This document shows positions 1 through 12,100 of a stretch of 64,000 nucleotides of DNA, piece by piece. How positions within the stretch are numbered: position 1 is the stretch's first letter; every line of letters starts with the position of its first letter. This stretch comes from Syngnathus acus (lineage: Eukaryota; Chordata; Actinopteri; Syngnathiformes; Syngnathidae). The DNA lies in the NCBI RefSeq assembly GCF_901709675.1, contig NC_051088.1, forward strand, positions 5,047,664-5,111,663, in the 5' to 3' direction. The notes beneath the pieces are model-generated. The model was not told where the DNA came from, ran no database searches, and saw only the letters and a list, made by a program, of their open reading frames with translations. A program made the translations under genes and the position numbers.

Positions 1-1312
1 TAGGTGTGCTTCTATCCTCCAAGCCCATTACTGTGTAGCGCTATATATTCATATTTATCTGAGTTTTATCGATGAAAACATCCCCTGGCATCAGGAAATG
101 AGGTTGGTGGCAGCGGGGAGAATTAACTTGAACATTAGTACCATCCATAAAACTAAATGGATGAACTCAATAGATGCTCTACAGAGAAGCAGATTTAGGT
201 GACATAACACAGTACACCACTGTTATATATGACCAAGGGCACGTTGACGTCACGGAGTAAACGCAAACCTCAAGGCACCACTGTATGTTGTGTGATGGAT
301 TACATTTTTCTTGACATCTTGAAATTGCTCATCAGTGCCTCCAGCTTGTCTTAAACCTCTGTTCATAATGAAGAAAAACACGGCTAAAACTTGACTATGG
401 CTATGGTGTTTTTGTGTTGATGTGCATTGTATAGTTTCTCAGAAAGTGAGGGACTTGTCAGCATCTCTTCACTGATGAATACATCAGCATGGGGGTCAAA
501 GGGAGTCACACAGATCTTATTTATCAGCGTCTCCTCGGACAAAAGTCACCCTCCACTGACTTGTTTAGATGCATCCACATGCTCCTGTGCCCCAAACTCC
601 TTCTCTACCCCCATTTTTCAACCACACATGACTGACAGGTCCACTAATGTAGTCAGAGCTGGTTACTGCAGGAGGAAGGAGAGCAAGAGATAAGGTCAGG
701 AGCAAAGGCTCAGAAGCTCAGCAGCAAATTTCCTCCAAGACTGACTGCACAAAAATAGGGACTAAGCAGAGGCAATGTGAAGTCCCCATTGCACAGACTT
801 TCCAATCGAGGGAAGTCGCTAGGTGTCATCCATTGATTTTGAGGTAACATTCTAAAAAGAATGCATGTCAGAAGATGCTGTAAATGTCTTTCTACCAAGG
901 ATGCCATCAAATAAATTTGACTAAACACTTACACAAGAATTTCCTCTTTGAAATTCATAAATTGTATGACTGCTAACATTTTGTCATGCAGTGTGCATAC
1001 ACAACGACAGATGTTGGATTAGGGTGCGTGACAACTCATCAAGCTCATTAGAATAATTTTGAATAAACAGCTCATTCACACTCTTGACATTGCCTCTTCG
1101 ACAGCAGCCTCTAATTGGAGAGCACAGCCTCTCATTTTGGGCTCTTCATCCTCTTCCCACAAAAAGATTATCAACACGAGGGAAAACATCAGCGAAATCA
1201 GTGAAAGAATAGACAGTGTCCATTTGGTCTTTTATATGGCATATTAATAGACTTCCATCCCCTCCAAATGATCTAAAGAGAATTATTTCATGAGATGTTT
1301 GTTGTATTTAAA
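1..1312. other. Non-coding, presumably a kazn intron
   Basis: No exon, splice-bounded ORF or recognisable repeat was seen here. By position it lies 3' of kazn exon 2 on the minus strand, so it is inferred to be part of the second kazn intron. Open frames present are short and have no family resemblance. Confidence 0.4.
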
Positions 1313-1722
1313 GTCAAAGTCAGTCTGCTTTATTGTCAATTTCTTCACATGCCAAAACACAAAGAAATCGAAATTACGTTCCCACTATCCCACGGTGACA
1401 AGACATAGTACACAATATACATACAAGTAAACAACACAAAAAATAAAAACAAGAAGGCACAAACAATGAATAAATAAGAGTGATGAATAAATAATAAATA
1501 AACAAATAACATAATAAATAAGAGGAGCAAAAATGGAGCAAGTGTGCATACAGCAGACAGTCAGAATATAGCGCAAAAGTACAGGACGCTACGCAGAACG
1601 GGGGAGAGAGTTCAGGATCCTAACAGCCTGGAGTATGAAGCTGTTGGTGAGTCTGGTGGTGCGGGAGCGCAGGCTCCTGTACCTCTTCCCAGAGGGCAGA
1701 AAATCAAACAAAGAGTGAGCGG
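1313..1722 (-). mobile_element. 5'-truncated non-LTR retrotransposon, C-terminal and 3'UTR fragment
   Basis: On the minus strand the segment 1722-1595 encodes a stretch beginning LPSGKRYRSLRSRTTR and followed by an NSF...AVRILNS motif. This resembles the extreme C-terminus of fish LINE reverse-transcriptase ORFs. The remaining part down to about 1313 is A/T-rich 3'UTR-like sequence with AATAAATAA-type runs. Nothing of the reverse transcriptase core is present, so it is a dead 5'-truncated copy. The exact clade (L2-like, Rex-like) cannot be told from this much sequence. Confidence 0.5.
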
Positions 1723-1725
1723 GTG

Positions 1726-2520
1726 AGTTTGGATTTTGCAAAGTGCAAAGATGAGCCACAAAAGTTTTGGAACAAAGTTTTATGGACTGAGGCCACGATG
1801 AACCACTACCAAAGTAATGGAAAGGACTACATAAGCTCATCTGTGAAGCATGCAGGAGTTCATGTCATGGCTCAGGTTTGCATGGCCGCTTCTGGAAAAG
1901 GCTCAGTAGTCTATGATGGTAGCAGTCAAATAAATTCTGAAGTGCACAAAACCATTTTGTCTGCCAATTTAAATAAGAAATACATACAAACCAATCAGCA
2001 GAAGTGTCATCATGGAATAAGACAATGACCCAAAACACACAGCCAACACAACAAAGGATTTCATCAGGGGGAGAGTGGAAGGTCTTAGCCTGGCCAAGTT
2101 AATGACCTGACCTTAACCCAATCGAGCATGCATTTTACCTCCTTAAGAGGAGACTGAAGAGCGAAACCCCCCAGAAAGAAGAATCGAAAGTAAAGGCCTT
2201 GAAAACTATTACAAATTTAAAAAAATGCAACTGTCTGGTCAATGAGTCGCAGGGTTGATGCAGTTATTGCAAATAAGCGTTAAGCCACTATAAATATGAA
2301 ATGTTATTCATTTTAACCTTATTTCATTGGGTCTGTTCCAATACATCTGCTCACTTGAAAAGTGGATGACTTCAAACAAAAAGGTGCTCTGTCCTGTGTT
2401 ATTTAACACATCTACATGTAAATGCTATGAAATAAAAGCTGGACTTTTGTATCATAATCATCATTTGATCTGAACCCCAAATGTCTTCAGTACACAACAA
2501 AAATGAAGGAGTGGACCTTG
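1726..2520 (+). mobile_element. Tc1/mariner transposase relic
   Basis: The plus strand reads FWNKVLWTEAT at about 1764-1800 and a VKHAGVHVMAQV motif at about 1843-1878, the spacing expected around the second catalytic block of Tc1-family transposases. At 2091-2132 the frame reads WPS, two stops, then PDLNPIEHAF, the hallmark 'PDLNPIE' block near the third catalytic acidic residue. Frameshifts and stops make it a pseudogene. Sequence near 2505-2530 ending in ccgttccaaaacttt resembles the terminal region. The N-terminal DNA-binding part is absent, probably lost at the junction with the LINE fragment immediately to the left. Confidence 0.75.
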
Positions 2521-2957
2521 CCGTTCCAAAACTTTCATAAGGGGCTCTTAGTATTTATGGGGTGGTACATGGTGTAAGAAGTTTGAAACACTGCAATACA
2601 ATAAAATAATGACAAAAATAAAAGTTGCCTGAGATGGGCCAATAAACATTTTGAGTAGTTTCTCGTATGTATTAACAGAATTATAGTTTTAAAAAAAATA
2701 TGGAACTTTAAACTTATTTTGAGACCAACAAGGAAATGGCACTGATTTGATAGAATGGCAATTTGGATAAAACTTTGTTGAGTGATGTGATGCAATGCAA
2801 AGGGAAAAACATTTTGGTGTGGGTCAGTAAAAAAGGTCTTGCTCAGAGATTTTCCCTAAATATGGAATGAACAGGTGGGTAGGGGCGGTGCGTGAATATT
2901 TATAGACAATGATTTTTGTAGCCCCACGTTGCTTGTAAAGAGGTCCGATTTGCATAC

Positions 2958-3115
2958 CTGAGCATCCACGAGGAGGTGTCTCATCAAGGTCATTGACTTT
3001 TGCAGTGTCTCCTTCTCAGGTGGACAATATGCGTGATCATTCTGCTCAAGTGATTTGGGTTCCGTCACCATGAAATTTGCGATTTGATCATTCAGGCTGT
3101 TCAGGGATTGCACCG
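2958..3115 (-). CDS. kazn: kazn coding exon 2
   Basis: The acceptor is preceded by an excellent pyrimidine tract (tgtctctgtctccctctag on the minus strand) and the exon ends CTCAG followed by gtatgc. It is open in the frame required by exon 1, 158 nt long, phase 1 to phase 0. It encodes VQSLNSLNDQIANFMV, then a stretch ending KSMTLMRHLLVDAQ. The splice signals and reading frame make it a convincing exon even though the ORF itself is short. Confidence 0.75.
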
Positions 3116-6100
3116 CTAGAGGGAGACAGAGACACAATTGAATTGCATCAAGTACAATACAGTAGACATTCTGGACATTTGTATGCTTCCAAGTACCGTA
3201 TTTTCCGGACTATAAGGCGCACCGGACTATAAGGCGCACCTTCAATGAATGGCCCATTTTAAAACTTTGTCCTTATATAAGGCGCACCGGACTATAAGGC
3301 GCACCCTTAATGCATCATGTCAGATTTTTAATCCAAATCAAATCATTCTCCATTTTATCATTTTTATTTCAACTTCAGACGCAACAAACTAATTTATAAT
3401 CACAAAATAATGATCCATAGTCTTTTTGATTCATGATTCATAGTCTTCAGCGGGCCACTTATGATTGATTTCATGACACAATGCTTCGGGCCAGTTTAGA
3501 TTTAGGAATTTAGTCCATATATAAGGCGCACCGGACTATAAGGCGCACTGTCGGCTTTTGAGAAAATTTTAGGTTTTTAGGTGCGCCTTATAGTCCGGAA
3601 AATACGGTAAGTAGGACCAGTTTATGGCAAGCCCTTGGTAACAATGGCTGTCCTTGCCCTATTCGACAACTTTCCCCCTAAATCAAAGTCACGCACTTAC
3701 GTTCTGACCAAATTACGTATTAACCAAATTTGGTCAATATGTTTTTTCACAACTCAGTATTATTGGTCAGTCTCCAATTAACATATGATTGACAAATCTT
3801 TGCCCAATCTGACGTAATGAAAATTGCTTACGCACTTTAATGATGCAATGGTAATGGCTCAGCAAACATGCCATCTTTTTTTTGTTCTTATTTTGTTTTC
3901 TTGAAAAATGCCGGTTTGGAAGAAGTGAGCATTATGCCTGCCACCAGTAATAATCAGAATTCTTATTAAATGATCTTCTGAATGGACATTTCCATCAGAC
4001 AGTGGAGGCTCTTAAAGGTCCTTATTTTCTTCCATGCTCTTCTTGGCCAGGAATAATAGCAGAGGGGCAGAATGTGGTTTCCGACTGTCACCAACTCCCT
4101 TGGCTATCAACACCCTCTCTCATCCAGAATGTTCCTGAGAGCCATCCTGTTTTTGTTCCGAAGTTTTTGCCCTGGTGTGTCCTTTCAGGTTTCCTTCCCA
4201 GCTTCCCTCCCACAGTGAAAAGTAGCCAACCCGGCTGCATTTCCCCTTCCCAGTGCACAGACTTCCTCAAACCTCTTCCATTTACCTCTTTAGTCTCAGA
4301 GAGGCCACAGAAAATATTTCAGAGGTCACAGTGGCAAGAGAAAAAGTAATTTCCGAAAGCATGTGCAATTTTTTTACCCCCTTAACGATCCATTTTATTT
4401 TATGTCACTGTGACTGTTCTAACCCCTAATGCCTCATTATCCATGTTTCCAGTGTTGAAAGCTTCAAATTTACAAAATTGTCATCTATATACTTTGGGCA
4501 CCTCTATTGTTGAGCCGGAAAAACAACTCTTAAATCGCTCGTAAATAGAGAAATTCATCTAGAATCTGCACTGAATGGGATGCATTATGGATTTGAATTT
4601 GAGCGGGTGTTTGCGACTATAAAGCATTTGCCCCACACACAAATTCCCACACTTACAAAAAAAAAAAAAGCAAAGAAATTCAGCATGGATGTTTGCGTTA
4701 CGTAACCAGCATTCTTCCATCGTGGTTGACATTTCCAGGCAAACAAGCTTTGGCGGTTGAGATAAGTAGGGGATGAGGGGGCTGGAGAGGGCCGTGTCCC
4801 CTCGAGGTGAGCGTGGAGCAGACATCGAATGTTTGAATGTGTGAGTGGTCTGCTTGTCATGCAAGGAGTCAGCATCAAACATTGAGTGAGGAGTCTTGTC
4901 TATCTTACTGAATGACTGGTTAAAAGGTGAAAGGCTACGAGAATACGTATTGGAAGGCACTTGAGTTGCTTATTCTTACTGCCCTCTAGTGGCTTCAGAA
5001 TGCACACACGGGCCACTGTGATGGCAATGCATTTAGCTAGTTCACCACTTCATGGTTACTGAGCGTGTCGCAGTGTCATCAGCAGCTTTTTTTTTAAGAG
5101 TAGTGCATAAAAAAAAGACTTGAGGAGACTGTGCTCAACCAAGCAATTCTAGATGTAAATGCTTGGTGGTAATCTGAAGCTTGTTTTTAATAATTAATCT
5201 AATAAACAAGTGTCAATAGACCTTTGAAACTACAAGGTGCAGCAATGCATGATTTGGATGCTTTGCATGTCATCTGATGAATTAACAAACTACATAATAC
5301 TTTGAGCAAAACCAATATGATTATTTTATATAGATTATGATCAAAAATAGCATTTGTCATGAGCAATACATGGATAGATATTGTAGATTTATGATACACA
5401 TGGAGAAGGATAGCGAGATTGGTGTCTTTTTTTTCTATTGGCCGGTCTTGCTGTTCACAACATTTGTACACGTACTCTCATTCTGGTCAGGTCCATTGGC
5501 CGATGTAGGATTATATCTTGATTATGATTAATTTCTTTAATTTTCCTCATTAGGACAAGCATGAATAGTAGCAATGAATGCTATGTTGCAACCGTCCACT
5601 TTGCTTCTGTTAGTCTTATTCTATTCTACATTTGGTTTGTTTTTCGGATTGAGAACGAGCATAACCTCATATCGTCTTGTTAATAAAAATGTAAAATATT
5701 TCTTTGAGAAACTGACATGTTGAAAAGAATGTGCCATATTTTTTTTCAGAATGTTGTGACTTTCTTTAGTTCAGAGAGCTCAATTTTGGAGTTCTCAGCC
5801 GCATTGCCCTTTGCTGACGGCCGTATTCTCCTCTTCTGAATCGTCAAAATGCCTTGCATGTCCTCCGATTGAGCAGCCGGTGCAGAGAAAAAAATAAGAT
5901 GCCAGAGCAGTGCCCTGCCTGTCGAGCCTTTATCTTCACTGGGGAAGACAGTGGCTGCCAGGAGAAATGAAGATCACCACAGATGAAAAATGCTGGAAAG
6001 AACGCACATCATTTCCCTAATGGGAGACGATGCACGAGCCCAGGATGGAGTCCAGGGAAAAGGGCCTCATTCCATGGCAAATTGTTCATAGGACACAAAC

Positions 6101-9100
6101 AAATCTAAGGGAAAACTGATACAGAGAGAGTGATGAGCCAAATGTTTTGTCATGTCAACCTCTGCATTTGCTGTGCTTGGTTGAACAGCGTGAAAGTAGT
6201 GTGCTTTAATTTGTTTAGTAAATAAATGTTTTTGGCCACTATATGAGCTTAATTGTCATCTTTTTCGAGAGTGCATTTAAGGTAGGGAGAGTGGGAATGA
6301 GAACACATTTAATGTGTCTGTTTGATGTGTAAAGAAATGGTTTGGTTAAAAAACAAAGGGATAAAAGGATAACTTCTAATCCTGAATACGATGAGACGAC
6401 ACGCAAGGCAAACACAGCATCAAAAGCACTCGATAATGCTGTGCAACATTGCCCCCAATTGGCCAAACCTTGTTGCTAATATCAAACCGCTGCACTTCCA
6501 CTCTATTTAATCAAACCGTAAAATAAATGCAAATCAGTCAGATCACTTGGGTACGGACGAGTCCCAATCTTTAACCTCATAAATGATGGAAAGGTAAGAA
6601 AAAAAAAAGTCTGCCAGTGTAGGCGTGAAAACACCAATGTTATGCTTCAATGTAGAGTTTTTGTCTCATGGGGAACCACTCATTGACCTACAAGGGGAAA
6701 TTCAACATATTCCACAAGCTCGCCACATGATGTATGTAGATGAAATCTTTGGGGAGCTCAAAGCATCACCATGCAGTATGCATGAACAGACTGAAAGTTT
6801 TGCCTTTTGATAAAAAGGCCTGAAAATGATCCTTCTATTTAATGAACACACAGGGGGACTTTGAAGGTTGGACTTTGAATGACATTTGCTTGAGGTGCAG
6901 TGATGCAGCGTTCGTTAGTTCTCCATATTCATCGAAAGAGATCGTACGCGCGTGCGTGTGTGTGTCTTGGCCACCAGGGAGCAGTATAGTATAGACATAC
7001 AAAATACTCAAGGAAGAGTTTCAAAACCAAGTGATTCAGTAAGCTGCAATAATATTGTGCATTTGTGGCAAAGAACAAATAATGACTGCCAGTGACTATC
7101 GTGATATCTGTCTGTGTGTGTTGCTGCATTATTTGTGTTCACATATCCAGTTTAAAGGTGGTCTAACCAGTGCAAACGAATATAAATCATTTCTAAGCAA
7201 TTAATTTTTCAAGTTAATGTAGAAATAGTTTGAAGTTATGTAGAAGTATTTCGGGACAATGGTTTTGGGTATGTTTAATTTATTAATATACCAGAAACAT
7301 TTTACCAATACCTTTCTAAACGTTTTGGGGATAAATTTCTCACGTTTGTTTGCAAGCACAGCAGGACTACTATATCTGTTAACGGTACTCCAAATATAAC
7401 TGCGTCATTGAGTGAATTGAGGTACATCATTCCAAACTGTCACACACTTGGTTCACTCCATACATACGTGCCAACAGCACACTCAAGTAGGCTACAACAC
7501 GTATTAGACATTCAACAACGCATACATTTGCTACTACGTCCATCTTCCTTTCACTACACAAGAGAGATCTGCGGAAATGAAAAAAAAGGGGAAAAAATGC
7601 TCAGTCAGAACACACATCGTTTGCTGGATGTAGCAGTTCCCAAGGGGGTTCTGTAGTTGCAAAGCAGTACACAGCAATCAGAACGCTACTCTCTACAGAG
7701 CTCATTAGACTCCACTAATCATATCCATTAGCACCGGAACTGGCTGAGCAAAAACAGATATGGGACGAGGCTTCCGAGGTGACGGGTTTCAAAATGGAAT
7801 GTGTGTCACTGTATATGCGTGCGTGGAAAAAAACACAGCCTGGCTCATCATAACCGCCCCTCCAGCAGCTGACGAGTCCCCCTTGATTTTTGATCAATCC
7901 TCTGCTGAGCTTTGCACAGCAGCTCGCATCGTCTCTCTGTCCTCATTCTCATGTTTTTGTGCGGCACTTGAAACAACATCTGCAATTGTTGGAGGGATTA
8001 CATAGCAGCTTGAATGTGTGCCCCATTTTGGTGCAATAAATAGAATAATAACTATAGTATCTGATGTCTTGCAACAAAAGGCGAAATCAGATTAATGTTT
8101 GCACCGACTTCATCTCATCTTATTGTGACCTTATAAACATTGGATGCTCATAAACAGACTCCAGGCACCAAAATTTAATGGAATGTTTAATGAGTTTTAG
8201 CCTCAAGCTACCTCCATTAGGGAGCTTGTGTTTTCATTAAACATTTTGTTTGTTTGCCTCATTTGCATCATGAGTCAGGCCTAGATTTCCCCCCCCCCCC
8301 CCCAAAATCTGTGTACCCCACAAGACCCAACTTTACCATGCATCAAAGGATTACAACTGCACATTTGGCTTTGACGTTGGCATTTTTTTTCTCATATTCC
8401 AAAAGAAGGAGTGATGAGATGAGACAAACAGTAAGACTCGTGTGATTAGGCAATCACGCATATGATGAGGATTAGAGTTAAGGCAGGAAGAGATCATTTC
8501 TAGAGAAATGTTTGACTTCTAAATCCAAACAAATTTCAGGTGGATCTGTTCCAAAATCATTAAAGCTTTCAATGGACTTTCATTTGTGTGTTCGTAGGAC
8601 TTAGTATGCGACAACTTTGTTAAGAATATCCATTCTACATGGAAAGATAGACTGCAATATTTTGCACTAAAAATCATGATTTTATCCATGTATTCCATTC
8701 CAAAAAAGGATGAGAGCAAAAGTGTCTGGCGTGGGAGTTGACACAAAGCAAAGTTCAACAATGCTGTCATAATCTTTCCCAAAATGGGAGCTGCCAACTT
8801 TCAGACATGTCACATTTTCAACATGTTCCAAATAAAACTGTCATCTGGCTTCGGCTTATAAAAACTCTGTGCTGAATGTGAGGAATGGAAGTCTGTATTT
8901 GCAATGAGCCCTATTGGACGCAATAATCCTGTTTTAGACATAAAAAGAGGACAAACCTGGATTATGTATATCTCTGTTATCTTTTATTTTTTAAGTCTGT
9001 TTCACTTCCACATCATTGACACTTCTTCCAATTTGTAGGCTTCTCTTAAATGATTAACAAAACATTATTGCCTGTGAAATGGATATGAGCATTATATCCG

Positions 9101-12100
9101 ACCGTTACTTAATTAGCTAAAAAAAAAAGATGGATTTTTACAATTATCGTGAAAAATTGGGCATGGTATTTCTATTGCTGAATTGAATTTTATTTCTCAG
9201 GGTGATTTTTTTTTGTCAGTTTACGTCGGTCAATCAAATCAAATTATTAACTAATTTCATTGTCAATTAGTTGTCAATTAATTGATTAATTATTGTAACT
9301 TCTGCTGCCGCATCTCCCGTGCTTGTCCTCAGTCACGTCCGCATTGTTCACAGGCACGCACCGCTATCAGCGCTTATTGCCGGTACCTGTCCCTCGTTAG
9401 CTCCTCATCAGGGCGTGAATTTAAACGCCATTCTCCCGTCATTCCTGGTTGGTTAGTCTAGTTTGCCACAAATTATTTTTTCCATTAATTTTTTATAAAC
9501 CCCCACAAAATAGTGAAGCCACAATAGGTGAAGCACGAAGTGGCAAGGGATTACTGTATATTATTTTGGTGCAAGTTGACAGAAAGCTTGATTTTGCTAT
9601 CACTAGAAATGAAACAAATCCTAGAAGGGACATAAAAGTATAATGCTAAGGTAATTAGCTCTTAGGGGAAGTAAAGGGGAAAAAACACGGGTACAATCAT
9701 GATTCCTATTTGGTGAGAAAAGTCTGGAATCTTGTGGGATATGGACATGCTGGTTAAGGTCAGTTTGGGTCATAAAGAACAAGCAGCAAACCAAAGTCTG
9801 GCAAGATCTATCAAAATTTAACAACTTTATCAACTTAAAATCTTGAGGGTCTTGATTTATTTATTGATCTAGGGTGGTCTGAGAGTGAGCCTTATCCAAT
9901 TTATCACTCAAGTGCAAGATGACACGTCTTTGTAAATGCTGTCACAGTTTGGAATTGGGCCAAGTGTCGAGAGACAAAGGAATGTTTGCTTGTGTTTGGT
10001 GTCACAGCAGCCTTTCATTTTACTCGTTCAAACAGCTAAAACACATACACCGGCCCTGATAAAATAGTTCAGGAGTTAAACTTCACACCCACACTGAGGC
10101 GAGATTGGATTTTTCTTGCAGTGATGCCACTCTTGGTGTGAAATGAGTCCTCTCTAAGTGGATTACGCACTCTGTCTGAACCCGGAGATGAACAGGACTT
10201 GGCTAATGCTGAGTGCATTAGCAAACATGGAGCAGTTAATGAAAGCATGAAAACATTCAGACTGATGAGGAGCTGGCCTAAATAAGATTATGTTTTATAT
10301 ATCTAGCAAGCAAACACATAATCGCACTCTTGTGGTTTGAAAGTTCAATAATTATTGATAGTTTTTGGGAGACATCATACACTGAACAAAAGCCGCTTGT
10401 CTTGACTGAACAAAAGCTGCTTGCCTTGATCGACCATGGTTAAAATGAACACCGATTTGTTTTTGTTTTTTTTAAAGGGATAGGAGAATCCTTGTCTGAA
10501 CAGTCTGAAGTGCTGTTTGTTAGTTGCCATTGACATCCCATGGTAATGTCATGTTGACCCGACTGATCTGAAACTGGGGTTCATCCTAAAATCCTCACAG
10601 CTGGACTGCCAATAAAACTAACATACTAAAAAACATACTACAATCAAACTAAACAAATAACTCCTTAGGACCTTAGTTTGAGACACTTGATAGCTCGGAT
10701 AAGATCGTGACATATCACATTAATCTGACGTCCAGGCGAGCAGCATTTCTAGGCAAGATGAACTTGGGCGCACATAGCTCAGGTCAAATCTTTCTTATAT
10801 GTTAATATGTTGGCAAATCACTGCTTTTGAAATGTATAAATGGACACTGAGCAAATGATTCTGTGATTGCCTTCCACAAGCCTTTCTTGTCATACAGAAC
10901 ACAATGCCAAAAGGATTGCGCTCAATTATCTGGGGTTTTTTTTGCGGGAATTAAAGTCACAAAAATAAATACTAGAGGGTTCACGAAAGTTTTCCAAATA
11001 TAGCAAATACATTACTAAAAGGATAACACTGACTAGCTTCTCTCTGTTGGACTGTTCGAGTCGAGTCGGAATCAACAGCACCTCTGGTGGTTGCAGTCAG
11101 GTAACACAGTTAATTTCTCCTCAGTTACAACATAATTCTTTGGAATTGAGTGATTATAGTACAATGCCTGTCCGTACTAGTTTCCCCAGGAGGGGCTGGG
11201 CAGTCTGTTTCTACACCTGACGAGAACAATTTCTTTTCTAGTCATCACCACTGATGAGGCCAAGGAAGCTGCAAGCTGCTGTCGGCACTACATCACCAAA
11301 ACAAAAAGGGATTACATGCATAACAGCAGTCCCCTGTCAGGTAAAACTGTTTGCTTTTCATCAAGAAGATCTGATCAAACTAAACCGCACTTATTGCTTC
11401 AGCTGTCTAACTGCATTACATTTGAATGGTTGTGGACCACTTAATAAGTTAAAGGCGAAATAAAGTTAAAGGCATCACTATCTATGGAAACCTCTCCTCT
11501 AATTCCCCGGAGTTGACTAATTGTGTCAGGAGTTAAATGTCACACTGATTGCTGAAATGATTGGGTTAGACAGCGTTGAGGGGTCAGCCCAGTCTAACAG
11601 CTCGACTCTCGCTGCAATGCAACAGCTCGCCTCTGCCTGATGAAATTACAGTGATAGGTGCAATTTTAAGTCTGCGAGCATTCAGGGCGAGAACTCAAAA
11701 GAGGAAGTTGCCGCTGTGTCCAATGCACTGCAACTTTGGATCAATTATCTAAAAGTAGTCTTTTGCCATGTGTGGATTTTATTAAATTGTCTTAAACGTA
11801 TCGTTGCGCCGTTTTCTTAGTTTTTTTTCTACCCTTTTATCAAGTTTGTAATTTGGATTAGAAATGAGCAGGATGTCTTTCTCCATTTGTCACAAATGTC
11901 TGATTTCATTAATGATTCAAGATGTAAATAAGGATTAGAGTTAGCTCTTAGTTTAGCTCTTAGTTTATTTAGCTAAAATCAGCATTCCATTGTTGTGGAC
12001 ACTCGACGACCTCGCCTGCTGGCACGAAGCCACAGTGTCCTCCTGGTTTTCAGTTGCAAAAAAACTAATTTTTAAACACACCTCCATGGTACCCTGCATG

